Of a stretch of DNA of 64,000 bases, positions 57,037-64,000 are shown in pieces. A program made the position numbers and the translations under genes. Origin of the DNA: an uncultured Clostridia bacterium (GTDB taxonomy: Bacteria; Bacillota; Clostridia; Christensenellales; Borkfalkiaceae); the NCBI GenBank assembly GCA_934248055.1, contig CAKQKI010000004.1:62001-126000 (forward strand), in the 5' to 3' direction. Position 1 is the first letter of the stretch; each line of letters starts with the position of its first letter. The notes below the pieces were generated by a model. The model searched no databases. It was not told the origin of the DNA and saw only the letters and a program-made list of their open reading frames with translations.

Positions 57037-57876
57037 ATGGAAGAAAAGAACGAAAAAACCTTGTCCCTTTCGGAACTTTGGCTTGCGTTTCGAGCCAACG
57101 TGGTATGGGTACTTCTGATTATCATCGCATGCGTGACGATAGGCGCGGGTTATCTTGCGTTTTTCAAGAAAACCACTTACACCGCAACGTGCGGTATGAG
57201 CGTTTACGTGCAGTCGGTTTACGAAGACTCTAATTCAGACAAAACAACTGCAGAGTACAATAAATTTCAATACGCCGCGCTCCTTGCGCCGCAATTTGAA
57301 AAAATAATGAAAAGCAGCGAAATTATCGAAGGCGTAGCCAAAGACGACGCTTCTACGGGAGAAAAAGGGGTTAAAGTAAATCCTAATGCCATTACCTTTA
57401 CTTACGGAAAATCGTCAACAGAAAAATCAAATCTTTTCGATATTTCGTATACGTATAAGGCTCACGGCGGCGACGAAAGCGTAATCGCTTCGAAAGTGGC
57501 GGATTTGCTCAATAAATACGTTACCAAAAGCATAAATATCATTAACACCCAGACGGTTGACGTTACTAAAGACGGCGTTACCACGCAGGTTAAAAAGTAC
57601 GGATACTGCTGTAACGTTCTTTACGTTATATCGAGCGCGAATACAGACAACGTTAAAGTTTCCAAAGGCACTACGACCACTCTTTTGTTATCCTTCGTCG
57701 TAGGTATAGTTCTGGCGGCGATTTACGTTATAACGGTGTATTTTGTAGACGACAGAATTTCCACCCGCGAAGATGCGGAGCGTATTTCGGGAATGAGCGT
57801 TCTTGCGGCTATCGATATTTCCGCAAACGCGCAGGAAAACGCTTCCTGTACGGAAACGAATAAGGAGGGAGCGTAA
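57037..57876 (+). CDS. Polysaccharide co-polymerase / kinase activator (Wzz, CpsC/YveK type)
   Basis: 279-residue membrane protein with the Wzz layout: an N-terminal helix (VVWVLLIIIACVTIGAGYLAF, given in part; res ~20-40), a large extracellular domain, and a second helix near residue 215 (TTTLLLSFVVGIVLAAIYVI). It then has a short cytoplasmic tail that in Gram-positives activates the partner tyrosine kinase. I start at ATG 57037 (SD GGAG); the in-frame ATG at 56983 overlaps the -10. Followed by the kinase and phosphatase genes. It should set chain length or export of an exopolysaccharide. Confidence 0.85.
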   Translation: MEEKNEKTLSLSELWLAFRANVVWVLLIIIACVTIGAGYLAFFKKTTYTATCGMSVYVQSVYEDSNSDKTTAEYNKFQYAALLAPQFEKIMKSSEIIEGVAKDDASTGEKGVKVNPNAITFTYGKSSTEKSNLFDISYTYKAHGGDESVIASKVADLLNKYVTKSINIINTQTVDVTKDGVTTQVKKYGYCCNVLYVISSANTDNVKVSKGTTTTLLLSFVVGIVLAAIYVITVYFVDDRISTREDAERISGMSVLAAIDISANAQENASCTETNKEGA

Positions 57877-57877
57877 A

Positions 57878-58621
57878 ATGTTTGGCAGAATTTTCAAAAA
57901 GAAAATAAAAACAGCATCGTTTGACGTAGAAGTTCCGAAGATAATCGTAGGCAAACACGGCGCGGGCAGCGAAAGTTATTACAGGCTCCGCGATAACGTT
58001 ATTTATTGTTCCGACAACGGCAAAAATAAAATCTTTCAGATAGAGTCGTCCGTATCGGGAGAAGGGAAAACCACGGTAACGTCTAATCTTGCGGTTGCGC
58101 TTGCGCAATGCGGCAAAAAAGTAGTCGTTATAGACCTTGATTTTCATCGTCCTAAACTCCACCGCGTGTTTTCGTTCCCCAACTTTAACGGACTTGCCGA
58201 ATACATGCTCGGCGAGTGCAAAAAGAGCGAACTTATAAAGCATACGGAATACGGCGTTGACGTTATCAATCGCGGAAAAGCGGCTTATAACACTTCCGCG
58301 ATATTCACTTCGAATAATTTTGCTAATCTTTTAGAAGAACTTAAAAAAGAATACGATATAGTTCTTATGGATTGTCCGCCGGTGCTTCTCGTTTCGGATT
58401 ACATTCATTTATCCAAGGTTTCCGACGCTGTTATGTTTCTGGTGTCGTGCGGGGTAACGCACAGAGCGCAACTTAAAGATTCGCTCGAACTTTTAAAACG
58501 CAGTCACAATAATATTTGCGGCATAATTTTAACTTATAAAAATAACGGTAAATTCGGTCTGAAATACAGCGACCGTTATTATTCGGGAATATATTACAGG
58601 GGTTCAAAAAACGAATATTAA
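57878..58621 (+). CDS. BY-type tyrosine kinase (CpsD/CapB/YwqD type)
   Basis: 247-residue bacterial tyrosine kinase of the P-loop type. Walker A is SSVSGEGKTTVTSNLAVAL (~60), Walker A' VVIDLDFHRPKLH (~85) and Walker B DIVLMDCPP (~165). The C terminus ends in a Tyr cluster (YSDRYYSGIYYRGSKNEY), the usual autophosphorylation tail. ATG 57878 is chosen because AAGGAGGGAG precedes it; it is one base after the Wzz-like gene. It works with the membrane partner upstream and is reversed by the phosphatase downstream. Confidence 0.9.
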   Translation: MFGRIFKKKIKTASFDVEVPKIIVGKHGAGSESYYRLRDNVIYCSDNGKNKIFQIESSVSGEGKTTVTSNLAVALAQCGKKVVVIDLDFHRPKLHRVFSFPNFNGLAEYMLGECKKSELIKHTEYGVDVINRGKAAYNTSAIFTSNNFANLLEELKKEYDIVLMDCPPVLLVSDYIHLSKVSDAVMFLVSCGVTHRAQLKDSLELLKRSHNNICGIILTYKNNGKFGLKYSDRYYSGIYYRGSKNEY

Positions 58622-58632
58622 GGAGAGATGAA

Positions 58633-59328
58633 ATGATTGACGTACACACTCACGTTTTACCGTGCGTAGACGACGGGAGTGCGTTGGTCGAAACGTCTTT
58701 GAAAATGCTTAAAAAAGAGGTTAAATCGGGTGTTTCCAAACTGATTTTAACACCGCATTTCAGACACGGAATGTTTAATGATTTTTCCTCGTGCGAAATA
58801 AGAAGGCGTTTTGAAGATTTTAAATCCGTGTGTAAAGAGGCTAAAATAAAAGCCGATTTATATCTCGGTCAGGAAATTTATTGCACTCATAGAATTTACG
58901 ACGATCTTCAAAGCGGAAACGTTATTACTATAAACGGTACCGAATATATTTTAATTGAATTTTCCTATTACGACGAAACGTATATAGGGGACTACGTTTT
59001 TAAAATCGAAAGGCTCGGTTTTAAACCCGTTATAGCGCACGTCGAGCGGTACACTTACCTTGACTTTAATAATCTGTACGATTATCGTCAGGCGGGCGCG
59101 CTCATTCAGGTGAACGCTTCGAGCGTCGTCGGCGACGAGGGTAAAACAACTCAACAACGTGTTTTATCCGCAATTTCCGCGGGGCTTGTTGATTTCGTTG
59201 CGAGCGATTATCATAGCGGAAGAACTTTTTCTATGAAAAAAGCGGCGCAAATCGTAATGAAAACGTGCGGCAGGCAAACGGCTGAAAATTTATTCCGCCT
59301 TAACGCCGAAAAATATTTCAATCTTTAA
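58633..59328 (+). CDS. PHP-type protein-tyrosine phosphatase (CpsB/CapC/YwqE type)
   Basis: 231-residue metal-dependent phosphatase of the PHP fold. The N-terminal MIDVHTHVLPCVDDGS carries HxH metal ligands; LTPHFRHGMF, GQEIYCTH, AHVERYTYL and VASDYHSGR provide the rest in the usual order. It removes phosphate from the BY-kinase Tyr tail. The triad of co-polymerase, kinase and phosphatase is the regulatory module of capsule/EPS loci. No glycosyltransferase, flippase or polymerase gene follows; typA on the other strand comes next. Confidence 0.9.
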   Translation: MIDVHTHVLPCVDDGSALVETSLKMLKKEVKSGVSKLILTPHFRHGMFNDFSSCEIRRRFEDFKSVCKEAKIKADLYLGQEIYCTHRIYDDLQSGNVITINGTEYILIEFSYYDETYIGDYVFKIERLGFKPVIAHVERYTYLDFNNLYDYRQAGALIQVNASSVVGDEGKTTQQRVLSAISAGLVDFVASDYHSGRTFSMKKAAQIVMKTCGRQTAENLFRLNAEKYFNL

Positions 59329-59350
59329 ACACGGCTTGCCGTGTTTTTTT
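59327..59350 (+). terminator. Terminator after the phosphatase gene
   Basis: AAACACGGC, loop TT, GCCGTGTTT, then TTTT; it begins inside the stop codon. Confidence 0.85.
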
Positions 59351-59361
59351 ATGCCCGGCAT

Positions 59362-59399
59362 ATAAAAAACGGGCGGGGCAAAACGAATTCTACCCCGCC
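59362..59399 (-). terminator. Terminator of typA
   Basis: On the minus strand, GGCGGGG, a 14-base loop and CCCCGCC, then CGTTTTTTAT. Confidence 0.8.
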
Positions 59400-59419
59400 G
59401 AAATTATAAAGTTTAAAAA

Positions 59420-61240
59420 TTATTTTCTGTTTTTTGCCCATTCTTTCATTCTTAAATCTTTTGAAAGAATTTTCTTTCTTAGTCTTATCGATTTAGGCGT
59501 AACTTCTAAAAGTTCGTCGTCTGCGATAAATTCCATGCATTGTTCAAGACTCATAACCGTGGGCGGAATAAGTTTAAGAGCGTCGTCGCTTCCGCTTGCG
59601 CGGCTGTTGGTAAGGTGTTTCTGTTTGCATACGTTTACCACGAGATCGTCTTCGCGCGAATTCATTCCCACAATCATTCCTTCGTATACTTCAAGCCCGG
59701 GGCCTACGAAAAGGGTAGTTCTTTCCTGAGCGTTGAATAAGCCGTACTGCGTGGTGGTGCCTGCTTCGAAACAAACGAGAGAGCCGCGATTTCTTTCCCG
59801 AATGTCGCCTTTATATTCTTCGTAACCCATAAATACGGAACTCATAGTGCCGAAGCCTTTCGTGTCGGTTAAAAGTTCGTTTCTGTAACCTATAAGGCAA
59901 CGTGCGGGGATTTTGAATTCGAGTTTTGTTTCGCCCCTGTCGTCTGCGTCCATAGAGATAAGTTCGCCGCGTCGTTCTCCTATCTTGCTCATAACCGCGC
60001 CTACGTAATCGTTCGGCACTTCGACCACGAGATCTTCCATGGGTTCGTTGCATTTTCCGTTAATTTCTTTGAATATTACTTTCGGGCGGGAAACCTGAAA
60101 TTCAAAGCCTTCGCGGCGCATTTCTTCTATTAAAACGGAAAGGTGGAGTTCGCCCCTGCCGAAAACTTTGAAAGTGTCGGAAGAATCCGTTTCTTCAACG
60201 CGCATGGAAACGTTCGTTTCCACTTCTTTAAAGAGCCTTGCGCGCAGATGACGCGAAGTTACGAATTTCCCTTCGCGACCGGCAAAAGGCGAGTTGTTTA
60301 CTATAAACATCATGCTTATAGTAGGCTCGTCGATAGCAACGAAGGGGAGTTGCTCAACGCAGTCCGTCGAGCATATCGTTTCGCCGATGTTGATTTTTTC
60401 TATGCCTGAAATCGCTACGATGTCGCCGAGTTCGCCGCTTTCAACTTCAACCCTTTTCAAGCCTTCGAACTGATAAAGTTTTCCTATTTTCGCGGGCGAC
60501 GTAGTACCGTCGGTATGGCAAACCACAACGCTTTGCGCGTCTTTTATGCTGCCCCTTATTATTCTGCCTACGCCTATTCTGCCTACGTATTCGTCGTAAT
60601 CGATATTGCAGATAATCGTCTGAAGTCCGCCGTTCATATCGCCTGACGGAGCGGGTACTTCTTTTACTATCGTGTCAAGAAGCGGCGACATATCGGTTGA
60701 CGGTTTATTTAAATCCGTAGTGGCCCAGCCGAGTTTTGCGGACGCGTAAACGGTTTTGAAATCGAGTTGATCGTCGTTTGCGCCGAGTTCTATAAACAGG
60801 TCGATGATACTGTCCATAGTCTTGTCGAGATCGCCGCCTTTGTCTACTTTATTTACGACGACGACGGGCTTTTTGTTAAGGTTTAACGCCTTTTTAAGAA
60901 CGTAACGCGTTTGCGGCATACAGCCTTCAACGGCGTCTACGAGAAGAATAACTCCGTCTACCATAGAAAGTATGCGCTCGACTTCGCCGCCGAAATCGGC
61001 GTGTCCCGGAGTGTCGATAATATTTATTTTTATGCCGTTATAGTGAACGGCGGTGTTTTTTGCGAGAATAGTTATACCGCGTTCGCGTTCGAGATCGTTG
61101 CTGTCCATAACGCGCTCCTGAACCACTTCGTTAGACCTGAAAACGCCGTTTTGTTTCAAAAGCGCGTCAACGAGAGTGGTTTTGCCGTGGTCGACGTGCG
61201 CGATTATGGCCACGTTTCTTACGTCTTTTCTTATATCCAT
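59420..61240 (-). CDS. typA: Ribosome-associated GTPase TypA/BipA
   Basis: Translational GTPase related to EF-G, involved in ribosome assembly and stress or cold adaptation; 606 residues, normal length. G1 AHVDHGKTT (~res 12), G2 RGITILAKN (~55), G3 DTPGHADFGGEV (~75), G4 NKVDKGG (~128). The C-terminal domain includes VMSKIGERRGELISM and GFGTMSSVFMGY, typical of BipA. The start is ATG 61240 with SD AGGAG, not the TTG three codons upstream. Single-gene unit, convergent with the polysaccharide-control operon. Confidence 0.96.
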   Translation of the reverse strand: MDIRKDVRNVAIIAHVDHGKTTLVDALLKQNGVFRSNEVVQERVMDSNDLERERGITILAKNTAVHYNGIKINIIDTPGHADFGGEVERILSMVDGVILLVDAVEGCMPQTRYVLKKALNLNKKPVVVVNKVDKGGDLDKTMDSIIDLFIELGANDDQLDFKTVYASAKLGWATTDLNKPSTDMSPLLDTIVKEVPAPSGDMNGGLQTIICNIDYDEYVGRIGVGRIIRGSIKDAQSVVVCHTDGTTSPAKIGKLYQFEGLKRVEVESGELGDIVAISGIEKINIGETICSTDCVEQLPFVAIDEPTISMMFIVNNSPFAGREGKFVTSRHLRARLFKEVETNVSMRVEETDSSDTFKVFGRGELHLSVLIEEMRREGFEFQVSRPKVIFKEINGKCNEPMEDLVVEVPNDYVGAVMSKIGERRGELISMDADDRGETKLEFKIPARCLIGYRNELLTDTKGFGTMSSVFMGYEEYKGDIRERNRGSLVCFEAGTTTQYGLFNAQERTTLFVGPGLEVYEGMIVGMNSREDDLVVNVCKQKHLTNSRASGSDDALKLIPPTVMSLEQCMEFIADDELLEVTPKSIRLRKKILSKDLRMKEWAKNRK

Positions 61241-61317
61241 ATAAATCAACTCCTGTACTCAGATACCTATTAACTTAACTATTTTATACGCAAAGTCGTA
61301 TTTTGTCAAATAAATAG

Positions 61318-61346
61318 TTGACGGAATGAAAAATTAGTAGTACAAT
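61318..61346 (+). promoter_or_regulatory. Promoter of the GNAT gene, leaderless
   Basis: TTGACG, a 17-bp spacer and TACAAT. The ATG is eight bases after the -10, so the mRNA should begin at or one base before the start codon. Confidence 0.65.
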
Positions 61347-61353
61347 TTCCGCT

Positions 61354-62025
61354 ATGAACGAATTTACGAACGTGTGTATTTACGAAAACTTTATAAGACC
61401 CGAAAAAAAGGTGATAGCCGATAAAAACGGCGTAAAGGTTTTTTCGATAATTCCGTCGGGCGTTCTGATGATAGACGCCGTAAACGGCAGCGAAAAAAAA
61501 GCGGTAAACACCGTTGAGAGCCGCCCGAGCGTGGTTTACACTCCCAAAAAAAATATTGCCGAAATTATAGCGGATAAATTCTTTATGAAAATAACGCCTT
61601 GCGAACAGGTCGTTTACGGGGATTTGCATCCGCACGGCGTAAAAGGATACGACATTAAAAAAATCGAGCCTAGCGATGAAAACGCGGCGTTCGTGTCGGA
61701 GCATTATACGCTCGGATATACGAAAGAAGAAGTGTATGAAATCTTAAAAAACAGATTTATGCTCGGCGCGTATAAAGACGACAAAATATGCGGGTTTATA
61801 GGTATGCACGAAGAAAGGTCCGTCGGAATGCTCGAAGTTTTACCCGATTACAGAAGAGAAGGACTCGGCAGCGAACTTATAAGAGCAGCCGTTGAAAAAT
61901 TCCGTGAAAACGGTTTTACTCCTTTTGCGCATATTATTTCAACGAACGAAAAGTCGCTTGCGCTCCATCGTAAACTCGAAGGAGTTACTTTTACGGGAAC
62001 CGTTTACTGGCTTAACAGGCGATAA
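61354..62025 (+). CDS. GNAT-family acetyltransferase with an N-terminal extension
   Basis: 223 residues. The C-terminal half (from ~95) is a GNAT fold: acetyl-CoA binding motif A is MLEVLPDYRREGLGSELI (~160), followed by AHIISTNEKSLALHRKLEGV. The N-terminal ~90 residues (DKNGVKVFSIIPSGVLMIDA) form a separate domain I do not recognise. Substrate unknown; small molecules or protein N termini are possible. No SD; a TTGACG-17-TACAAT promoter ends seven bases before the ATG. Confidence 0.75.
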   Translation: MNEFTNVCIYENFIRPEKKVIADKNGVKVFSIIPSGVLMIDAVNGSEKKAVNTVESRPSVVYTPKKNIAEIIADKFFMKITPCEQVVYGDLHPHGVKGYDIKKIEPSDENAAFVSEHYTLGYTKEEVYEILKNRFMLGAYKDDKICGFIGMHEERSVGMLEVLPDYRREGLGSELIRAAVEKFRENGFTPFAHIISTNEKSLALHRKLEGVTFTGTVYWLNRR

Positions 62026-62244
62026 ATAAACGTTAACGCGCGTAAAATACGCGGCGAAAATACGATTTTCAAGGTGTTATATTGACGGCGCGCTTCGTTT
62101 TGCCCGATAAAATATAATCTTTTCAAAAAAAATAAAAAAAGTTTAAAAAACAGTTGAAAAACGCTTGCAAATATTTTCGCGATATGATACTATAATTAGG
62201 CAGTTACGAAAAGCACCTTAAAGAAAGATAACGTCTTTATTTGC

Positions 62245-62274
62245 TTGACAAAACCAAGTTAATTATAGTATAAT
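62245..62274 (+). promoter_or_regulatory. Promoter of the six-tRNA cluster
   Basis: TTGACA, an 18-bp spacer and TATAAT, 22 bases before the first tRNA. A weaker TTGCAA...TACTAT candidate lies ~80 bases upstream. The remainder of 62026-62244 is AT-rich with nothing else evident. Confidence 0.75.
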
Positions 62275-62296
62275 AAATAAGTTGAGTTCTTGTTGG

Positions 62297-62372
62297 CGGG
62301 GTGTAGCGCAGTTGGTAGCGCACGTGGTTTGGGACCATGGGGTCGCACGTTCAAGTCGTGTCACCCCGACCA
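62297..62372 (+). tRNA. tRNA-Pro (anticodon UGG)
   Basis: 76 bases with encoded CCA; acceptor CGGGGTG/CACCCCG; loop TTTGGGA gives TGG. Confidence 0.96.
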
Positions 62373-62383
62373 TAATTTTATGC

Positions 62384-62460
62384 GGGCCTTTAGCTCAGTT
62401 GGTCAGAGCGGTCGGCTCATAACCGATTGGTCCGGGGTTCGAGTCCCTGAAGGCCCACCA
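62384..62460 (+). tRNA. tRNA with CAU anticodon (Met, or Ile2)
   Basis: 77 bases with CCA; acceptor GGGCCTT/AAGGCCC; loop CTCATAA gives CAT. It is not an initiator by its paired acceptor end. Elongator Met and lysidine-modified Ile2 cannot be separated with certainty here. Confidence 0.92.
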
Positions 62461-62489
62461 CCGCACTTAATTAAATAAAGAATGGTTAC

Positions 62490-62566
62490 GGCCTGGTAGT
62501 TCAGTTGGTTAGAACGCTAGCCTGTCACGCTAGAGGTCAGGGGTTCGAGCCCCCTTCAGGTCGCCA
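62490..62566 (+). tRNA. tRNA-Asp (anticodon GUC)
   Basis: 77 bases with CCA; acceptor GGCCTGG/TCAGGTC with two G-T pairs; anticodon stem CTAGC/GCTAG encloses CTGTCAC. Confidence 0.96.
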
Positions 62567-62574
62567 TTTTTTTT

Positions 62575-62650
62575 GCCTCGGTAGCTCAGTCGGTAGAGCA
62601 GGGGACTGAAAATCCCCGTGTCGGTGGTTCGATTCCGCCCCGAGGCACCA
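62575..62650 (+). tRNA. tRNA-Phe (anticodon GAA)
   Basis: 76 bases with CCA; acceptor GCCTCGG/CCGAGGC; loop CTGAAAA. Confidence 0.97.
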
Positions 62651-62660
62651 CTTAATTAGC

Positions 62661-62736
62661 GCTGGCGTAGCTCAATTGGCAGAGCAGCTGACTTGTAATC
62701 AGCAGGTTGTGGGTTCGATTCCAATCGCCAGCTCCA
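62661..62736 (+). tRNA. tRNA-Thr (anticodon UGU)
   Basis: 76 bases with CCA; acceptor GCTGGCG/CGCCAGC; stem GCTGA/TCAGC encloses CTTGTAA. Confidence 0.97.
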
Positions 62737-62750
62737 AAATTAAATAACGC

Positions 62751-62836
62751 GGGGAGGTTCCAGAGCGGCCAAATGGAACAGACTGTAAATCTGTCGGCAC
62801 ACGCCTTCGGTGGTTCGAATCCACCCCTCCCCACCA
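62751..62836 (+). tRNA. tRNA-Tyr (anticodon GUA)
   Basis: 86 bases with CCA and the long variable arm of class II tRNAs; acceptor GGGGAGG/CCTCCCC; stem ACAGA/TCTGT encloses CTGTAAA. Confidence 0.97.
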
Positions 62837-62863
62837 TCTTTGTAGTACGAAAAGGCTACAAAA

Positions 62864-62899
62864 CAAAAAAGCACAAGATTTAGTGGTCTTGTGCTTTTT
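62864..62899 (+). terminator. Terminator of the tRNA cluster
   Basis: AAAAAAGCACAAGA, loop TTTAGTGG, TCTTGTGCTTTTTT: a 14-bp stem including the A/T flanks. Confidence 0.95.
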
Positions 62900-63046
62900 T
62901 GTTACCTTATCTTGTGGTTTACGCACTTTGCGAAATATTTGAATTCAGGAGCTGCATTTCAGCACTTTTTTCAAAAAAGGGGGTTTGAACTGTCGACTTC
63001 GCCTTAATTTCCGCCTGACACCTACAATTTAATACAAATCTTTTAA

Positions 63047-63349
63047 GAGAGAACAAGGAAAAGCATTTCGGAGTATGTTGTGGAATCGGAGAAGGGCGAG
63101 TCGCCTACGGTGCGATCTTATCAGAGAATCTTTGAACTTCTGCAAAAGCGTTTGCATATCGAGCGTAAAGGTTTTCATTCGCTTCGGCATACGTTTGCTA
63201 CACGCGCTTTGGAGTGCGGAATGGACGTGAAAACATTGGCGGAGATATTGGGGCATAAAAACGCCACGGTAACGCTGAACAGATACGTCCATTCACTTAT
63301 GGAACACAAGCAGGATATGATGAATAAACTCGGCAAAATTTTCAACTAA
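63047..63349 (+). pseudogene. Truncated tyrosine recombinase (integrase), C-terminal part only
   Basis: About 100 codons open from a TAA at 63044. GFHSLRHTFATRALECGMDV carries the HxLR catalytic His/Arg, LGHKNATVTLNRYVH the second His and the nucleophile Tyr. The N-terminal DNA-binding part and the first catalytic Arg are missing, and no convincing start codon or SD is present. It is the last third of a phage/ICE-type integrase and must be inactive alone. It lies 210 bases after tRNA-Tyr, the usual setting for site-specific integration at tRNA genes. Confidence 0.85.
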
Positions 63350-63352
63350 AAA

Positions 63353-63379
63353 AGCCGTCTGTTAAAGCAATAGACGGCT
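63353..63379 (+). terminator. Hairpin after the integrase remnant
   Basis: AGCCGTCT, loop GTTAAAGCAAT, AGACGGCT. No proper T-run, so a weak terminator at best. Confidence 0.45.
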
Positions 63380-63476
63380 CAAATATCATATTTATTATAC
63401 CATAAAACGGTAGTAAAGTCAATGCGCCTTGCTTTCGCGCGGTCAGAAAAGTAATAAAATTCGTAAATACTCTCGA

Positions 63477-63753
63477 TGCCAGCCAAAAATAATACGAACC
63501 TTGGTCTAACGCTGTGTTTTTGACTAATACTGTGTTGCGCTAACGGGTTATACGGACAGTATTAACCCGTTAGCGCGCCTTGTCTTAGCCTAAAAACGCA
63601 GCGTTATACTTGCCTGCAACAAAAACGCCGATATTTTCGATGATTTTTTGTGAAGGCAAGGACGGTAGTACTATACGTACACTGTCCGAGAATTTGCAAA
63701 AAAGCGCGTAAATTGCGGCGTTTTTGCAAGGTTCGTATTATTCTTGGCTGGCA
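63477..63753. mobile_element. MITE-like element, 277 bp, 27-bp terminal inverted repeats
   Basis: The left end starts TGCCAGCCAAAAATAATACG; its 27 bases match the reverse complement of 63727-63753 with one mismatch. No coding frame is supported inside. It shares GTAGTACT.TA.GTAC and GATGATTTTTTG.GAA with the 30517-30811 element, and its right end with 17268-17304. An inner palindrome (CTAACGGGTTA ... TAACCCGTTAG) is also present. The rest of 63380-64000 is AT-rich; apart from a hairpin GTTCACCTATT...AATAGGCGAAC near 63780 I see nothing in it. Confidence 0.8.
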
Positions 63754-64000
63754 TAGGTGTCCGAAGTCTACGGCTTTGTTCACCTATTGCTTTAATAGGC
63801 GAACAAAATTCTTAAAGATAATTCACCTATCGCAATATAAATCGGTGTATAAAATATCTGCACGCAAAGTGCTTGCTTTTATGTTAAAACAAAATCACAA
63901 ATTTGTCAATAATCTAATGCGAAAAAATCGCCCAAAAACCCTTAAACGCACGTATTGCAATATAAAAAGCAATAAATCTGCAACTTTTTGCAACATGAAT

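Noticed and set aside
62652..62926. Minus-strand frames over the tRNA-Thr/tRNA-Tyr genes
   Set aside because: They are antisense to clear tRNA genes; the resemblance to predicted proteins in databases is a known artefact.
1..64000. A defence island, retron, DGR, prophage or complete IS in the window
   Set aside because: I looked for reverse transcriptases, nucleases, restriction-modification genes, TA pairs, phage structural genes and transposases on both strands and recognised none; only the integrase fragment and two transposase-less TIR elements are present.

Overview
The window looks like a stretch of chromosome from an anaerobic, probably spore-forming member of the Firmicutes (class Clostridia or a close relative). 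The evidence is gene content and order. There are several blocks in the order known from Bacillus subtilis: dnaG-rpoD-trmK-yqfO, rpmB-yloU-yloV-recG, yabP-yabQ-divIC, mrnC-rlmB-sigH and dnaX-ybaB-recR. Sporulation-type genes (YabP, YabQ, CwlD, SigH, a possible YtxC) are present. Citrate synthase is of the oxygen-sensitive Re type, and lysine/DAP synthesis uses a DapL-type aminotransferase. A lipid-anchored BspA-like leucine-rich repeat protein suggests a gut or other host-associated habitat. I cannot assign a genus.

Layout. 1-4.7 kb: end of dnaG, rpoD, trmK, a Nif3-family protein and a coiled-coil zinc-ribbon protein. 4.7-11.5 kb: a GPH/MFS transporter, a purine-type phosphoribosyltransferase with a 20-bp palindrome at its promoter, a Ca-type P-ATPase, a possible YtxC and an SDR oxidoreductase. 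11.7-17 kb: topoisomerase IV (parE-parC) and an odd acidic tandem-repeat protein. 17-18.1 kb: a structured non-coding zone with a chain of mini-hairpins, tRNA-Thr and tRNA-Pro, and a 163-bp tandem repeat that repeats the tRNA-Pro 3' end and its terminator. 18-23.2 kb: hpt, rpmB, asp23-like, fakA and recG. 23.5-30.4 kb: an HtrA-like lipoprotein protease, a Cys-containing coat-like protein, a phosphoesterase, a PTS-IIC-like membrane protein, yabP-yabQ-divIC, ppx/gppA and an M50-like membrane protein. 30.5-35.7 kb: a MITE-like element, then gyrB-gyrA. 35.8-41.5 kb: the citrate branch (Re-citrate synthase, aconitase, NADP-isocitrate dehydrogenase) with a divergent LysR regulator. 41.5-46.5 kb: a Na/Pi transporter and the BspA-like gene, the latter bracketed by 28-bp direct repeats. 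46.6-53.3 kb: pgk-tpiA, dapF-dapL, cwlD, mrnC, rlmB, sigH. 53.3-61.2 kb: dnaX, ybaB, recR, an rRNA pseudouridine synthase, a Wzz/Wzc/CpsB-type polysaccharide control triad, and typA on the minus strand. 61.3-64 kb: a GNAT enzyme, a six-tRNA cluster, a truncated integrase and a second MITE-like element.

How the parts fit together. Most of the window is housekeeping replication, transcription, translation and central metabolism, arranged in short operons closed by clear rho-independent terminators. The least ordinary parts are the following. (1) A citrate-to-2-oxoglutarate operon and its LysR gene are driven by two physically interlocked promoters with a long inverted repeat beside them. (2) dnaX carries an in-frame A_AAA_AAG slippery heptamer placed to yield a short gamma form. 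(3) The 17-18 kb zone holds hairpin and tRNA-tail repeats. (4) Two terminal-inverted-repeat elements share internal motifs. (5) Several good sigma-A-type promoters are so close to the start codon that the mRNAs should be leaderless. I saw no CRISPR array, no rRNA, no complete prophage or IS transposase, and no recognised anti-phage defence locus.
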